From Saprospiraceae bacterium (lineage in GTDB: Bacteria > Bacteroidota > Bacteroidia > Chitinophagales > Saprospiraceae): DNA of 64,000 bases. Positions 16,535-25,486 of this stretch are shown piece by piece (the first letter of the stretch is position 1; each line of letters begins with the position of its first letter). Location: NCBI GenBank assembly GCA_016715965.1, contig JADJXG010000001.1, positions 1,865,501 to 1,929,500 of the forward strand. The letters run 5' to 3'. A program made the translations under genes and the position numbers. Below the pieces are notes generated by a model. That model had not been told where the DNA came from and made no database searches. It worked only from the letters and a program-made list of their open reading frames with translations.

Positions 16535-17240
16535 GATATCTGATATACACAAGCAATTTCTTCGAATGAAAGCCTTGACTGGTATTTCGATGCAATGGAA
16601 CAAAGGTGAAATTATTGCATTGATTGGACCAAATGGTTCTGGAAAGACTACTTTGCTAAAGTGCATATTGGGACTTGTGTTTCCAAGCTCGGGAGATATC
16701 AGATTGGATGGAAAATCCATTTTGCGCGATTCAGAATATAGGAGAAATCTGGGTTATATGTCTCAGATCAGTCGCTTTCCCGACAATCTAAAAGTAGCAG
16801 AGTTATTGGAAATACTGATGGATGTAAGACAGATGGAAGAAAGGAGTTCAGATTTTGATTTATTCAAAGAGTTTAAAATAGAAGCTGTCAAAGATAAATT
16901 GCTCAGAAATCTGAGCGGTGGTACGCGGCAAAAAGTGAACGCAGCATTTGCATTTTTATTTAATCCTGATATATTGATTCTTGATGAACCTACTGCGGGG
17001 CTTGATCCGGTATCGGTGGAGATTCTGAAAAGTAAAATAAAATCTTTACCTTCAAAAGAGAGACTACTGATCATCACTTCACATATTTTAAGCGATCTTG
17101 AGGAGTTTACTACACGAATTAATTATCTTCAGGAAGGCAAGGTAAAATTTGATTTGTCCATGGACCAGTTGATCCAATCTACAGGTCATGAAAGACTTGG
17201 AAAAGCCATCGCAAGGTATTTAAATACGCATCCCAATTGA
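16527..17240 (+). CDS. nosF: NosF ABC-transporter ATPase
   Basis: 237 residues from the ATG at 16527 (MIEISDIHKQF). The in-frame ATG at 16497 would add ten residues inside nosD. Walker A is GPNGSGKT (about 34-41), the signature is LSGGTRQKV, Walker B is ILILDEPTAGLDP, and the switch His is in ITSH. Together with NosY it powers copper-site assembly on NosZ. It overlaps nosD by 8 bp and lies 7 bp before nosY, a tight operon. Confidence 0.94.
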   Translation: MIEISDIHKQFLRMKALTGISMQWNKGEIIALIGPNGSGKTTLLKCILGLVFPSSGDIRLDGKSILRDSEYRRNLGYMSQISRFPDNLKVAELLEILMDVRQMEERSSDFDLFKEFKIEAVKDKLLRNLSGGTRQKVNAAFAFLFNPDILILDEPTAGLDPVSVEILKSKIKSLPSKERLLIITSHILSDLEEFTTRINYLQEGKVKFDLSMDQLIQSTGHERLGKAIARYLNTHPN

Positions 17241-17247
17241 AAGAAGT

Positions 17248-18015
17248 ATGCTAAAAATCATTAAATACTTCCTGCTGGATATATTAAAGAGCAAGGTCAT
17301 TCTGGGATTGACTCTGTTTTTTTTGATTGTCTCTTTTTCCCTGATGTACCTGGATGAAAATCAAAATAAGGCCGTTTTAAGTTTGATGAACATTATTTTT
17401 ATTGTGGTGCCTTTGATTTCAATGTTTTTTTCTGCCAATCATTATTGGAATTCTTACGAGTTTAAAGAATTATTGTTGAGTCTTCCTCTTAAGAGAGAGA
17501 AAATCATCGTCAGTGAATTTATTGCTGTTGGTTCCAGTATTGCCCTGAGTATTATGTTTGGATTGGGTGTACCGTGCCTGTTATTTGGGGCGGGGTTCCA
17601 AATCATTTATCTCATTCTGCTTTCAGCATTGTTATCTGTTTCATGTGTAGCAATTTCCATGTGGATGGTTGTACTGACCAACGACAAATCCAGAGGACTT
17701 GGATATGTATTGTTGATGTGGTTTTACCTGACGATGTTGTACGATGTGCTGATAGTTAGTTTGATGTTGAATTTTAGTGAGTACCCACTTGAAAAACTGG
17801 TTGTTTTTTTAGCAGCATTAAATCCCATTGACTTGTGCAGAATATCTATGATGCTGCATCTGGATATCAGCGCACTGATGGGTTATACCGGAGCGCTGTA
17901 CAAAGATTTTTTTTCAGGAAGCACTGGTTTGATATTTACCGTGTTGATGTTGGTACTTTGGATTGTAATTCCTTGTGTTCTGTTTGTCAGAAAATTCAGG
18001 ACAAAAGACCTTTAG
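17248..18015 (+). CDS. nosY: NosY ABC-transporter permease
   Basis: 255 residues with six predicted membrane helices (about 18-35, 46-64, 92-118, 126-147, 157-200 and 225-246). The loop YEFKELLLSLPLKREKI is typical of NosY/ABC-2 permeases. It forms the membrane part of NosDFY. It is the last gene of the island, and no nosR or nosX is found nearby, as is usual for Sec-type systems. A 7-bp inverted repeat (TGACATC/GATGTCA, about 18029-18061) lies between it and the convergent gene. Confidence 0.92.
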   Translation: MLKIIKYFLLDILKSKVILGLTLFFLIVSFSLMYLDENQNKAVLSLMNIIFIVVPLISMFFSANHYWNSYEFKELLLSLPLKREKIIVSEFIAVGSSIALSIMFGLGVPCLLFGAGFQIIYLILLSALLSVSCVAISMWMVVLTNDKSRGLGYVLLMWFYLTMLYDVLIVSLMLNFSEYPLEKLVVFLAALNPIDLCRISMMLHLDISALMGYTGALYKDFFSGSTGLIFTVLMLVLWIVIPCVLFVRKFRTKDL

Positions 18016-18066
18016 GAGGATTGTCGATTGACATCGGTATAACTGAAACGACCTGATGTCATAAAC

Positions 18067-19113
18067 TTATAAATTTAAATGAAGTTTCAGTTCCTCCAAT
18101 TCAATCCGTTTCATACAAGCATGATCGCCACGATGACATTCTTTCTGACCAAATACTGAGCAGGGACGGCAGCTCAAGGATTCGACAGATTCCTGGATAA
18201 GTACATTCCTTTCTTCATCTATGGGTCCAAAACCCAAGTAGGGATGGGTAGGCCCCCAGATGGAAATTATTTTTGGTATTTCAGACAGATTTGCCAAATG
18301 CATGTTGGCGGAATCCATGGTAAGGAGGATATCTAGTTTCGAAAAAAAATGGATCTGCTCTTTTATGTTAAAATAGTCACTCACAAGGATGATTTGAGTG
18401 GGGGATTTCCTTTGCCAGGATCTCATTCTGGATAATTCTGCTTCGCCTGCGCCAAACAAAAAAATAAGAATCCCTCGATTATTTTTTATAAGATGGTCTA
18501 TCAGCATTTCTGTTTTGTCCCACTCTTTCCAAACGTGTTTTGCAAATGGGGCGATTCCAATTTTTTTATGCTCAGACCATTTTTGATTTTCAATGGTTGT
18601 TTGTAATTTTTGATTGATTTCTGGATTTACAGGCCATCTGTAATTTGAATATGTAGCGATATGATTGGTCAACTGAAATCCTGCTTTGGCAAAAACATCA
18701 CGATATCTTAAAACATGATGTCTCAGATTTGAATTTTGAGCGATCATATTACCCAGTCTGGATTTTTTTTCCCGCTTTCCTTTGTCTATTCGAAAAACAG
18801 ATCCATTTATTCCTGACAGAAGGAGGCAAATAAGTCTGGACCTTATACTCCCGTGTAAATCGATAACAGCCTCATAATTATGGAGCTTTAATGCACGTAC
18901 CAATTTTATTAAATCAAGAAATCCTCGATACCCTTTATTAAATTTTATACCAATGGTTCTGACTCGCGGAATTTCTTCCATTGCAAATTCTAATCCGGAT
19001 TTGGTCAGAAAATCCATGCTGATATCTGGATGTGTACGCATCAATTCTCTAATCACAGGATGGCACAAAACAACATCGCCCATTGCAGAAAACCTGATGA
19101 CCAGAATTTTCAT
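18067..19113 (-). CDS. family 9 glycosyltransferase (heptosyltransferase-like)
   Basis: 348 residues. The N-terminal Rossmann domain starts MKILVIRFSAMGDVVLCHP, the GT9/WaaF signature. The C-terminal half has KKIGIAPFAKHVWKEWD, LTMDSANMHLANL and ISIWGPTHPYLGFGP, typical of GT9 nucleotide-sugar sites. A Cys-rich tail (CRPCSVFGQKECHRGDHAC) is seen in Bacteroidota members. It probably adds a sugar to the LPS core or another envelope glycan, from the cytoplasmic face. It is 3 bp from a DUF4254 gene, its frequent partner. Confidence 0.88.
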   Translation of the reverse strand: MKILVIRFSAMGDVVLCHPVIRELMRTHPDISMDFLTKSGLEFAMEEIPRVRTIGIKFNKGYRGFLDLIKLVRALKLHNYEAVIDLHGSIRSRLICLLLSGINGSVFRIDKGKREKKSRLGNMIAQNSNLRHHVLRYRDVFAKAGFQLTNHIATYSNYRWPVNPEINQKLQTTIENQKWSEHKKIGIAPFAKHVWKEWDKTEMLIDHLIKNNRGILIFLFGAGEAELSRMRSWQRKSPTQIILVSDYFNIKEQIHFFSKLDILLTMDSANMHLANLSEIPKIISIWGPTHPYLGFGPIDEERNVLIQESVESLSCRPCSVFGQKECHRGDHACMKRIELEELKLHLNL

Positions 19114-19116
19114 CGA

Positions 19117-19725
19117 TCAGGATTTGCGTTGATACAATTCAGGATTGGTAGTGGGGTCGTTGTACATTTTCATTTGTCTGTACAGCTTTAAAACAGTCTG
19201 TCCGTTCTGAATTTCTGATATAAGATGATTGATGCTTTCACAAAGGTCCAGTTTTTGCATCATTAGCACAGAAAGTTTTTCCTGACACATTCGCAAATGG
19301 TTTAAATCTGCATCGACTCTTTTGGTTTGTTCATCCATGTGATAAATTTTCAACATCAGGATGGACAGACGATCGATGGCCCAGGCGGGTGTTTCGGTAT
19401 TTAACCTTGGGTGAGGGATCATTTTCACATTTTCCATTTCCTTTTGAAACCAATCGTCTATTTTTTCAACGAGGTCAGTTCGGTCCTGGTTGGATAAGTC
19501 GATCTTGCGTTTGATTTGAATAAACTCTTCCGGCCTTAGATCGGGTCTTCGTATGATGTCCTCAAGATGCCATTGGATGGTATCGATCCATGATTTTCTT
19601 GTGAGCATTTGCTGAATGCTTGAAAGTTCTTCGCCCCATGGATAGCTTTGATTGACATCATTTTTGACATGATAGTTCTCAATGACCTGAGAAAAGATGC
19701 TGCAACAGTATTCGGCGGTGATCAA
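19117..19725 (-). CDS. DUF4254 family protein
   Basis: A 202-residue, all-helical cytoplasmic protein with the DUF4254 pattern: WHLEDIIRRPD, LVEKIDDWF, ETPAWAIDRLSILMLKIYHM and VLKLYRQMKMYNDP near the end. The conserved W-H-E-D and D-R-L-S positions resemble a ligand or catalytic site, but no activity is known. It lies 24 bp after gcvP and 3 bp before the glycosyltransferase gene. Co-occurrence suggests a link to surface glycan synthesis. Confidence 0.8.
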   Translation of the reverse strand: MITAEYCCSIFSQVIENYHVKNDVNQSYPWGEELSSIQQMLTRKSWIDTIQWHLEDIIRRPDLRPEEFIQIKRKIDLSNQDRTDLVEKIDDWFQKEMENVKMIPHPRLNTETPAWAIDRLSILMLKIYHMDEQTKRVDADLNHLRMCQEKLSVLMMQKLDLCESINHLISEIQNGQTVLKLYRQMKMYNDPTTNPELYQRKS

Positions 19726-19749
19726 GATCCGTTTTTTATGGATGTTGAA

Positions 19750-22626
19750 TTATCTCATGTATTCTTCGATGGGTGGACAGGTGCACACCAGGTTTCTGTC
19801 TCCATGGGCATTGTTGACCCTGCTCACCGTTGGCCAAAACTTGTTGGTAGGAGTGAGATAAGCCAAAGGATATGCAGCTTTCTGACGGCTGTATGGTTTG
19901 GTCCAGACATCTGCGGTAAGCAAACTGGCCGTATGCGGAGCATTGTGCAATACATTGTCTTCTGCCGGATATTCTCCTCTGGCCACTTCATCAATTTCAT
20001 CGTGAATGCTGAGTAAAGCATCACAAAAACGATCCAACTCTTCCAGATTTTCTGATTCGGTTGGTTCGATCATGATGGTTCCAGCTACAGGAAAAGAAAG
20101 AGTAGGTGCGTGAAATCCATAATCCATCAATCTCTTGGCAACATCTTCTGCAGAAACTCCAAGATCTTTGTACGGTCTTAGATCTAAAATCAATTCGTGG
20201 GCCACCCGTCCTTTTTCTCCTTTGTAAAGTACTTTGTATCTTTTTCCAAGACGATGGGCAATGTAGTTTGCATTCAAAATAGCGTGAACCGTGGCTTTGG
20301 TCATTCCTGAGGGTCCCAACATTCGAATGTATGCATACGAAATGATCAAGATACTAGCAGAACCATAAGGAGCAGCGGATACAGCGGGTACGCTTGTATT
20401 TGAATTCAATATATCCATGTAGGGATGTCCAGGTAAAAATGGCTTTAATTTGTCATTCACACAAATTGGCCCCATACCCGGACCGCCACCGCCATGAGGA
20501 ATGGCAAATGTCTTGTGTAAATTCAAATGACAAACATCTGCACCAATGACTGCGGGACTGGTCAAGCCGACCTGGGCATTCATATTGGCCCCATCCATAT
20601 AAACCAATCCTCCAAAATCATGTACGATTTGACAAATCTCCTGTATAGCAGTTTCAAAAACTCCGTGTGTGGATGGATAGGTGACCATCAGACAAGCCAA
20701 TTGATCTTTGTGTAATTCTGCTTTTGCCCGAATGTCTTCGACGATGATATTTCCATTTTCATCACATGCGGTCACCACCACATCCATTCCCGCCACCACA
20801 GCAGAGGCAGGATTTGTGCCGTGGGCTGATGCAGGAATCAGGGCAATCTTCCGATGGTGTTCTCCTCTCGATTCATGGTATGCTTTTATGGTCAACAAAC
20901 CTGCAAATTCTCCCTGTGCCCCTGAATTTGGTTGCAGGGAACAGGCAGAAAATCCGGTAACCTGGCATAGATATTCTTCCAGTTGGTGAATCATTGTGAG
21001 ATACCCCTCTACCTGGTCTGCAGGGACAAAAGGATGCACATTGCTAAACTCAGGCCAACTGACAGGTATTAATTCCGTTGCCGCATTCAGTTTCATGGTA
21101 CATGATCCAAGTGAAATCATCGAATGCACCAGTGAAAGATCTTTGTTTTCCAAACTTTTGATATACCTCATCATGGCTGATTCAGTATGTTTGGTATTGA
21201 AAATAGGATGGGTCAAATAATCTGAAGTTCTGATCAAAGAATCCGGCAGGGCAATTTTGGTGGCTGGAATTAAAAGCGGATCAGATTTTCCAGCTACTTT
21301 GGCAAATACTGAACAAATTGTTTTTAATTCATCTTCGGTGGTAGATTCATCCAAAGAAATCTGAACATGAGAATCTGTGTACCAAAAATTGATCGATCTT
21401 TTCTCAGCTTCTAGGCGGACAGATTTCATTTGATCTGAACTTAGCTGAATGCAAATGGTGTCGAAGAAATTTCCGGACTGGAGAACATAACCAAGACCCA
21501 CCAAAGCATCGGCAAGACTACAAGCCATGTCATGAATCCTTCTGCTGATGCGGTAGAGTCCTTCGGGTCCATGGTACACCGCATACATTGAAGCCATGAT
21601 GGCAAGCAAAGCCTGTGCGGTACATATATTCGAAGTAGCCTTTTCTCTCCGAATGTGTTGCTCTCTGGTTTGAAGGGCCATTCTGAGGGCACGATTACCA
21701 AATTCATCAATGGAAACGCCAATGATTCTACCTGGAAGATCTCTTTTAAAATCCTCCCTGGTGGCGAAAAACGCAGCATGTGGACCTCCAAACCCCAAAG
21801 GAACACCCATTCTCTGGCTATTGCCCAATGCGACATCCGCTCCCAATTCACCCGGGGATTTTAATAGACAAAGTGCCATCAAATCAGTTGCCATGGCTAC
21901 ATGACAGGACTTTTCCCTGCATTTTTGAATAAGTACTTTGTAATCTTCAACAGATCCCTGGCTATTGGGATATTGAATCAATACCCCGAAGCAATTTTCT
22001 GGGATTGGGTCCTTGTGAACATCACCACTTATTATTTTGATCTTGTTTGGCCAGGCCCTCGATTGGAGCACGGACAAAGTCTGTTTGTAAATATTTGTAT
22101 CAACATAAAAAACATTGGGTGATTGTTCCTTATTTCTTCCAGCTTTGGCGTGATAGAACATCAGCATTGCTTCAGCCGCCGCAGTGCCTTCATCCAAAAG
22201 AGACGCATTTGCTATCGGAAGTCCGGTCAGATCAGATACCATGGTCTGAAAATTCAACAGTGCTTCAAGTCTTCCCTGCGCAATTTCAGCCTGATAAGGG
22301 GTGTATTGGGTGTACCATCCCGGATTCTGGAAAACGTTTCTTGCGATCACCGAAGGGGTAACGGTTCCAAAATATCCCTGACCTATGTAGCTCTTAAATG
22401 ATTTATTCTTATTTGCCAACTTCTTGAGCTCCAGAAGGAAGTCAAATTCAGAAAGGGCTTCCGGTATATCCATTTGATCCGTTCTCCTGATATGAGCCGG
22501 GATCGTCTCTTGGATTAACTGATCCGGGCTGTTCAAACCCATTGATCTGAGCATACTCACCAGATCAGCACCGAGGGTGCCAATATGTCTTGTTTCAAAC
22601 TTATCTGTGCGTGCAAAAGGATTCAT
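19750..22626 (-). CDS. gcvP: glycine dehydrogenase (decarboxylating), P protein
   Basis: 958 residues, a full-length single-chain P protein of the glycine cleavage system. It decarboxylates glycine using PLP and passes the aminomethyl group to the H protein. The N-terminal half begins FETRHIG and has the SYIGQGYFGT loop. The C-terminal half carries SLGSCTMKLNA, GAQGEFAGL and the PLP lysine K705 in HLNLHKTFAIPHGGGG. An ATG three codons upstream (22635) is possible, but MNPFARTDKF at 22626 is closer to the usual start. gcvT and gcvH are not in this window. Confidence 0.95.
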   Translation of the reverse strand: MNPFARTDKFETRHIGTLGADLVSMLRSMGLNSPDQLIQETIPAHIRRTDQMDIPEALSEFDFLLELKKLANKNKSFKSYIGQGYFGTVTPSVIARNVFQNPGWYTQYTPYQAEIAQGRLEALLNFQTMVSDLTGLPIANASLLDEGTAAAEAMLMFYHAKAGRNKEQSPNVFYVDTNIYKQTLSVLQSRAWPNKIKIISGDVHKDPIPENCFGVLIQYPNSQGSVEDYKVLIQKCREKSCHVAMATDLMALCLLKSPGELGADVALGNSQRMGVPLGFGGPHAAFFATREDFKRDLPGRIIGVSIDEFGNRALRMALQTREQHIRREKATSNICTAQALLAIMASMYAVYHGPEGLYRISRRIHDMACSLADALVGLGYVLQSGNFFDTICIQLSSDQMKSVRLEAEKRSINFWYTDSHVQISLDESTTEDELKTICSVFAKVAGKSDPLLIPATKIALPDSLIRTSDYLTHPIFNTKHTESAMMRYIKSLENKDLSLVHSMISLGSCTMKLNAATELIPVSWPEFSNVHPFVPADQVEGYLTMIHQLEEYLCQVTGFSACSLQPNSGAQGEFAGLLTIKAYHESRGEHHRKIALIPASAHGTNPASAVVAGMDVVVTACDENGNIIVEDIRAKAELHKDQLACLMVTYPSTHGVFETAIQEICQIVHDFGGLVYMDGANMNAQVGLTSPAVIGADVCHLNLHKTFAIPHGGGGPGMGPICVNDKLKPFLPGHPYMDILNSNTSVPAVSAAPYGSASILIISYAYIRMLGPSGMTKATVHAILNANYIAHRLGKRYKVLYKGEKGRVAHELILDLRPYKDLGVSAEDVAKRLMDYGFHAPTLSFPVAGTIMIEPTESENLEELDRFCDALLSIHDEIDEVARGEYPAEDNVLHNAPHTASLLTADVWTKPYSRQKAAYPLAYLTPTNKFWPTVSRVNNAHGDRNLVCTCPPIEEYMR

Positions 22627-22653
22627 AAAATGCAATGTTGATTAAAAAGTCTG

Positions 22654-22686
22654 CAAAATTAATCTTGTCTGAACAACAAGCCCAAA
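22654..22686 (-). promoter_or_regulatory. gcvP promoter
   Basis: On the minus strand, TTTG (22686-22683), 21 nt and TAATTTTG (22661-22654) match the -33/-7 consensus. The leader is about 20 nt. Confidence 0.6.
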
Positions 22687-22771
22687 AAAACAACTCTCCA
22701 GAAGGAATTTTTCTCAAAAAAACCCAGGCTGAATCAAATCACGAATTCTCCCTGATTAATAAGCCCTTATA

Positions 22772-25189
22772 CTAGAATTTTGAAATTCCAAGTCCAAAAT
22801 GAAGGACTTCATGCATGTCTTTGACATAAACGAATTCCAATCCTTTCAGATGGTCAGCAGGTATTTCTTCTACATTTGGCTTGTTTTCAATACAAAGCAT
22901 GATGGTGTTGATACCAGCTCTTTTGGCAGCCAATACTTTCTCTTTGATGCCTCCTACCGGCAAAACCCTTCCCCTAAGGGTGATTTCCCCGGTCATTGCC
23001 AGATGAGATTTCAAAGGTTTCTTAATGATACAAGATGTTACAGCGGATAACATGGTGATACCCGCAGAAGGTCCATCTTTGGGTATGGCCCCTTCCGGCA
23101 CATGGATGTGAATGTCATGGTTTTCAAAGAAATCATCTTCGATGTTTAATTCTGATGAATGAGCTTTGACAAAAGAAATGGCAGTACTGGCTGATTCCTT
23201 CATCACATCTCCCAGATTTCCGGTAAGGATCATTTTTCCTTTGCCTTTTGAAATAGAAGTCTCAATGTACAAAATATCACCTCCGACCCTGGTCCAGGCC
23301 AATCCAATGGCAACACCGGCAGGAAGATTCTCCTGATACTGGTCATTGTTAAATTTTTGGACGCCCAAAATATTTTTGAGATCTTCAGGTTGGAAGCTCA
23401 CTTGCTTTGCTTTGTGCATGGCAACCTCCAGAGCCGCTTTCCTCATGATGGAGGCCAATTGTCTTCCAAGAGACCGCACTCCTGATTCGCGGGTGTATTC
23501 TTCGATGATGTGGCTGATGGTTTCCCGCGATATCTTTATTTGTTTTGGTTTTAAACCATGTTCCTCTGCTATGGCTGGCAATTGATGTTTTATGGCGATC
23601 TCCAATTTTTCCTCCAGAGAATAACCCTGTATTTCGATAATCTCCATTCTATCCAACAGAGCGGGTTGGATACTGCTCAAAGCGTTGGAGGTGGCGATAA
23701 ACAAGACCTTGGATAGATCGTATTCCTGCTCGAGATAGTTGTCATGGAACGTAGAATTTTGCTCTGGATCCAAAACTTCCAGAAGGGCGGAAGACGGATC
23801 ACCCCTAAAATCTTTACCCAATTTGTCTATTTCATCCAGGATAAAAACAGGATTGGACGATCCTGCTTTGCGGATGGCTTGAATGATACGACCCGGCATG
23901 GCACCGATATAGGTTTTGCGATGTCCCCGAATTTCAGATTCATCATGCAATCCACCCAATGACATTCGGACAAATTTGCGGTTGAGGGCTTTGGCGATGG
24001 ATTTACCCAAAGACGTTTTACCCACACCCGGAGGTCCTGTCAAACATAGGATGGGGGCCTTCATATCGCCTTTTAGTTTTAAGACAGCAAGGTGTTCAAT
24101 GATTCTTTCTTTGACTTTTTCCAGACCATAGTGATCCTTATCCAGGACCTTTCGGATGTGATCAATGTCATAACGGTCTTTGGTATATTCATTCCAGGGA
24201 AGATCAATCAGGGTTTCCAGATAATTCATCTGGACAGAATATTCTGCCACCTGGGGATTCATTCTCTGCAATTTATTGAGTTCTTTTTCAAAATGCTCTG
24301 CATTCGATTTACTCCATTTCTTTTTAGAAGCTTTTTCTTTTAGCTCAACAAGGTCCTGCTCATGAGGGTCATGTCCAAGCTCTTCCTGGATGGTTTTCAA
24401 TTGTTGATTGAGATAATAATCTCTTTGCTGTTTTTCCAGATCACCCCTTACTTTCGATTCAATCTGATCTTTGACCTCCAATAATTTGAGGTCATCACTC
24501 AGATGTAACATGATTTTTTCTGCTTTGCCAAATAAATCGTCGGTCTCTAATAGACTTTGTTTTTGGTCTATGCTAATGTTGAGATTGGAAGAAATAAAAT
24601 TTAAAAGAAATCTGTCATTGTCAATATTGCGCAGGAGTAGTTGTGCTTCATTGGGTATTTGCGGGGACAATTCGATGATGCGTTTGGATTGCTCCTGAAT
24701 CGTTTTGATCATTGCCTCGTATTCCAGTTTTCTCTCGGACTTTGTGTAAGAACGAAGAACGATCCTTGCTTCTAAAAATGGATTTTCGCTCACTACGTTT
24801 TCGACCGTAAACCTTTTTCTTCCCTGGAGTATGACCGTTTGACTACCATCGGGCATTTTTAACATTTTCACAATTCTTGCGATAGTGCCGGTAGAATATA
24901 AATCACTGAAACCGGGATTTTCCGTTTTGCTGTCTTTTTGGGTAAGTACAGCTATAAACTTGTCTGTTTCGTTGGATTTACTCAAGGCTCGGATGGATTT
25001 ATCCCTGCCCACTGTGATCGGAATAATCACACCTGGAAATAAAATGGTATTCTTCAGAGGCATAACAGGCATTAAGTCCCCGAAAATTTCATTTTTTCCT
25101 GCCTCCTCTTCTTCAGAGACCGCTACAAAAGGCAACATTTCGACGTCTTCTAAAATTTCCGAACTCAAGTAATATAGATTGTTTTGCAT
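22772..25189 (-). CDS. lon: ATP-dependent Lon protease
   Basis: 805 residues from the ATG at 25189 (MQNNLYYL). An in-frame ATG at 25294 would put the promoter inside the gene. The LonN domain starts near residue 40 (MPLKNTILFPGVIIPITVG) and is followed by a coiled coil. The AAA+ module has Walker A GPPGVGKTS and Walker B FILDEIDKL. The protease domain holds the Ser-Lys dyad S708 (GPSAG) and K751 (GGIKEK). It degrades misfolded and regulatory proteins in the cytoplasm. It is monocistronic, with its own promoter overlapped by an inverted repeat. Confidence 0.96.
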   Translation of the reverse strand: MQNNLYYLSSEILEDVEMLPFVAVSEEEEAGKNEIFGDLMPVMPLKNTILFPGVIIPITVGRDKSIRALSKSNETDKFIAVLTQKDSKTENPGFSDLYSTGTIARIVKMLKMPDGSQTVILQGRKRFTVENVVSENPFLEARIVLRSYTKSERKLEYEAMIKTIQEQSKRIIELSPQIPNEAQLLLRNIDNDRFLLNFISSNLNISIDQKQSLLETDDLFGKAEKIMLHLSDDLKLLEVKDQIESKVRGDLEKQQRDYYLNQQLKTIQEELGHDPHEQDLVELKEKASKKKWSKSNAEHFEKELNKLQRMNPQVAEYSVQMNYLETLIDLPWNEYTKDRYDIDHIRKVLDKDHYGLEKVKERIIEHLAVLKLKGDMKAPILCLTGPPGVGKTSLGKSIAKALNRKFVRMSLGGLHDESEIRGHRKTYIGAMPGRIIQAIRKAGSSNPVFILDEIDKLGKDFRGDPSSALLEVLDPEQNSTFHDNYLEQEYDLSKVLFIATSNALSSIQPALLDRMEIIEIQGYSLEEKLEIAIKHQLPAIAEEHGLKPKQIKISRETISHIIEEYTRESGVRSLGRQLASIMRKAALEVAMHKAKQVSFQPEDLKNILGVQKFNNDQYQENLPAGVAIGLAWTRVGGDILYIETSISKGKGKMILTGNLGDVMKESASTAISFVKAHSSELNIEDDFFENHDIHIHVPEGAIPKDGPSAGITMLSAVTSCIIKKPLKSHLAMTGEITLRGRVLPVGGIKEKVLAAKRAGINTIMLCIENKPNVEEIPADHLKGLEFVYVKDMHEVLHFGLGISKF

Positions 25190-25207
25190 GGTACTGGTTG
25201 CTGTAAG

Positions 25208-25241
25208 GATCAAATTCAGTTTGATCTGTGAATAATTGCAA
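25208..25241 (-). promoter_or_regulatory. lon promoter with overlapping inverted repeat
   Basis: On the minus strand, TTG (25241-25239), 20 nt and TGAATTTG (25218-25211) form a near-consensus promoter about 22 nt before the ATG. The -7 box lies inside GATCAAA-TTCAG-TTTGATC (25208-25226), a perfect 7-bp inverted repeat. That placement is where a repressor would act. Confidence 0.5.
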
Positions 25242-25297
25242 TACTTAGGACAAGCTTCGTGCCATCCGGTTCGAATGTCAGGAAAACCAATCAATGA

Positions 25298-25329
25298 ATT
25301 TACAATAATATTAATAATATATTGTAAAT
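25298..25329. repeat. AT-rich inverted repeat upstream of lon
   Basis: ATTTACAATA - 12 nt - TATTGTAAAT is a perfect 10-bp inverted repeat with an AT-only spacer. It sits 57 bp upstream of the lon -33 element. It may be a protein-binding site. No stem stability or U-run suggests a terminator. Confidence 0.4.
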
Positions 25330-25423
25330 CAATTTATTACATAAAAAAAATGGACAATTATGCCCATCTGACAAAAAGTCCACTTTCACATAATTGGGTG
25401 ACACGCAATTGGGTCAGATCACG

Positions 25424-25457
25424 AAAAAGGGCCGTACATCATGAGTTTGTACGACCC
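25424..25457 (-). terminator. intrinsic terminator after the tail-specific protease gene
   Basis: On the minus strand, GGGTCGTACA, loop AACTCATGA and TGTACGGCCC form a 10-bp stem with one G-U pair. TTTTT (25428-25424) follows. It begins about 30 bp past the stop codon. Confidence 0.8.
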
Positions 25458-25486
25458 CTCTCATTTACTGATTTTGGAATTGATTC

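Noticed and set aside
18016..18066. nosR or nosX after nosY
   Set aside because: No such gene follows; the next gene is a convergent glycosyltransferase. Absence is normal for Sec-type nos systems.
25255..25290. tRNA-like TTCGAAT stretch upstream of lon
   Set aside because: No acceptor, D or anticodon stems can be formed around it.
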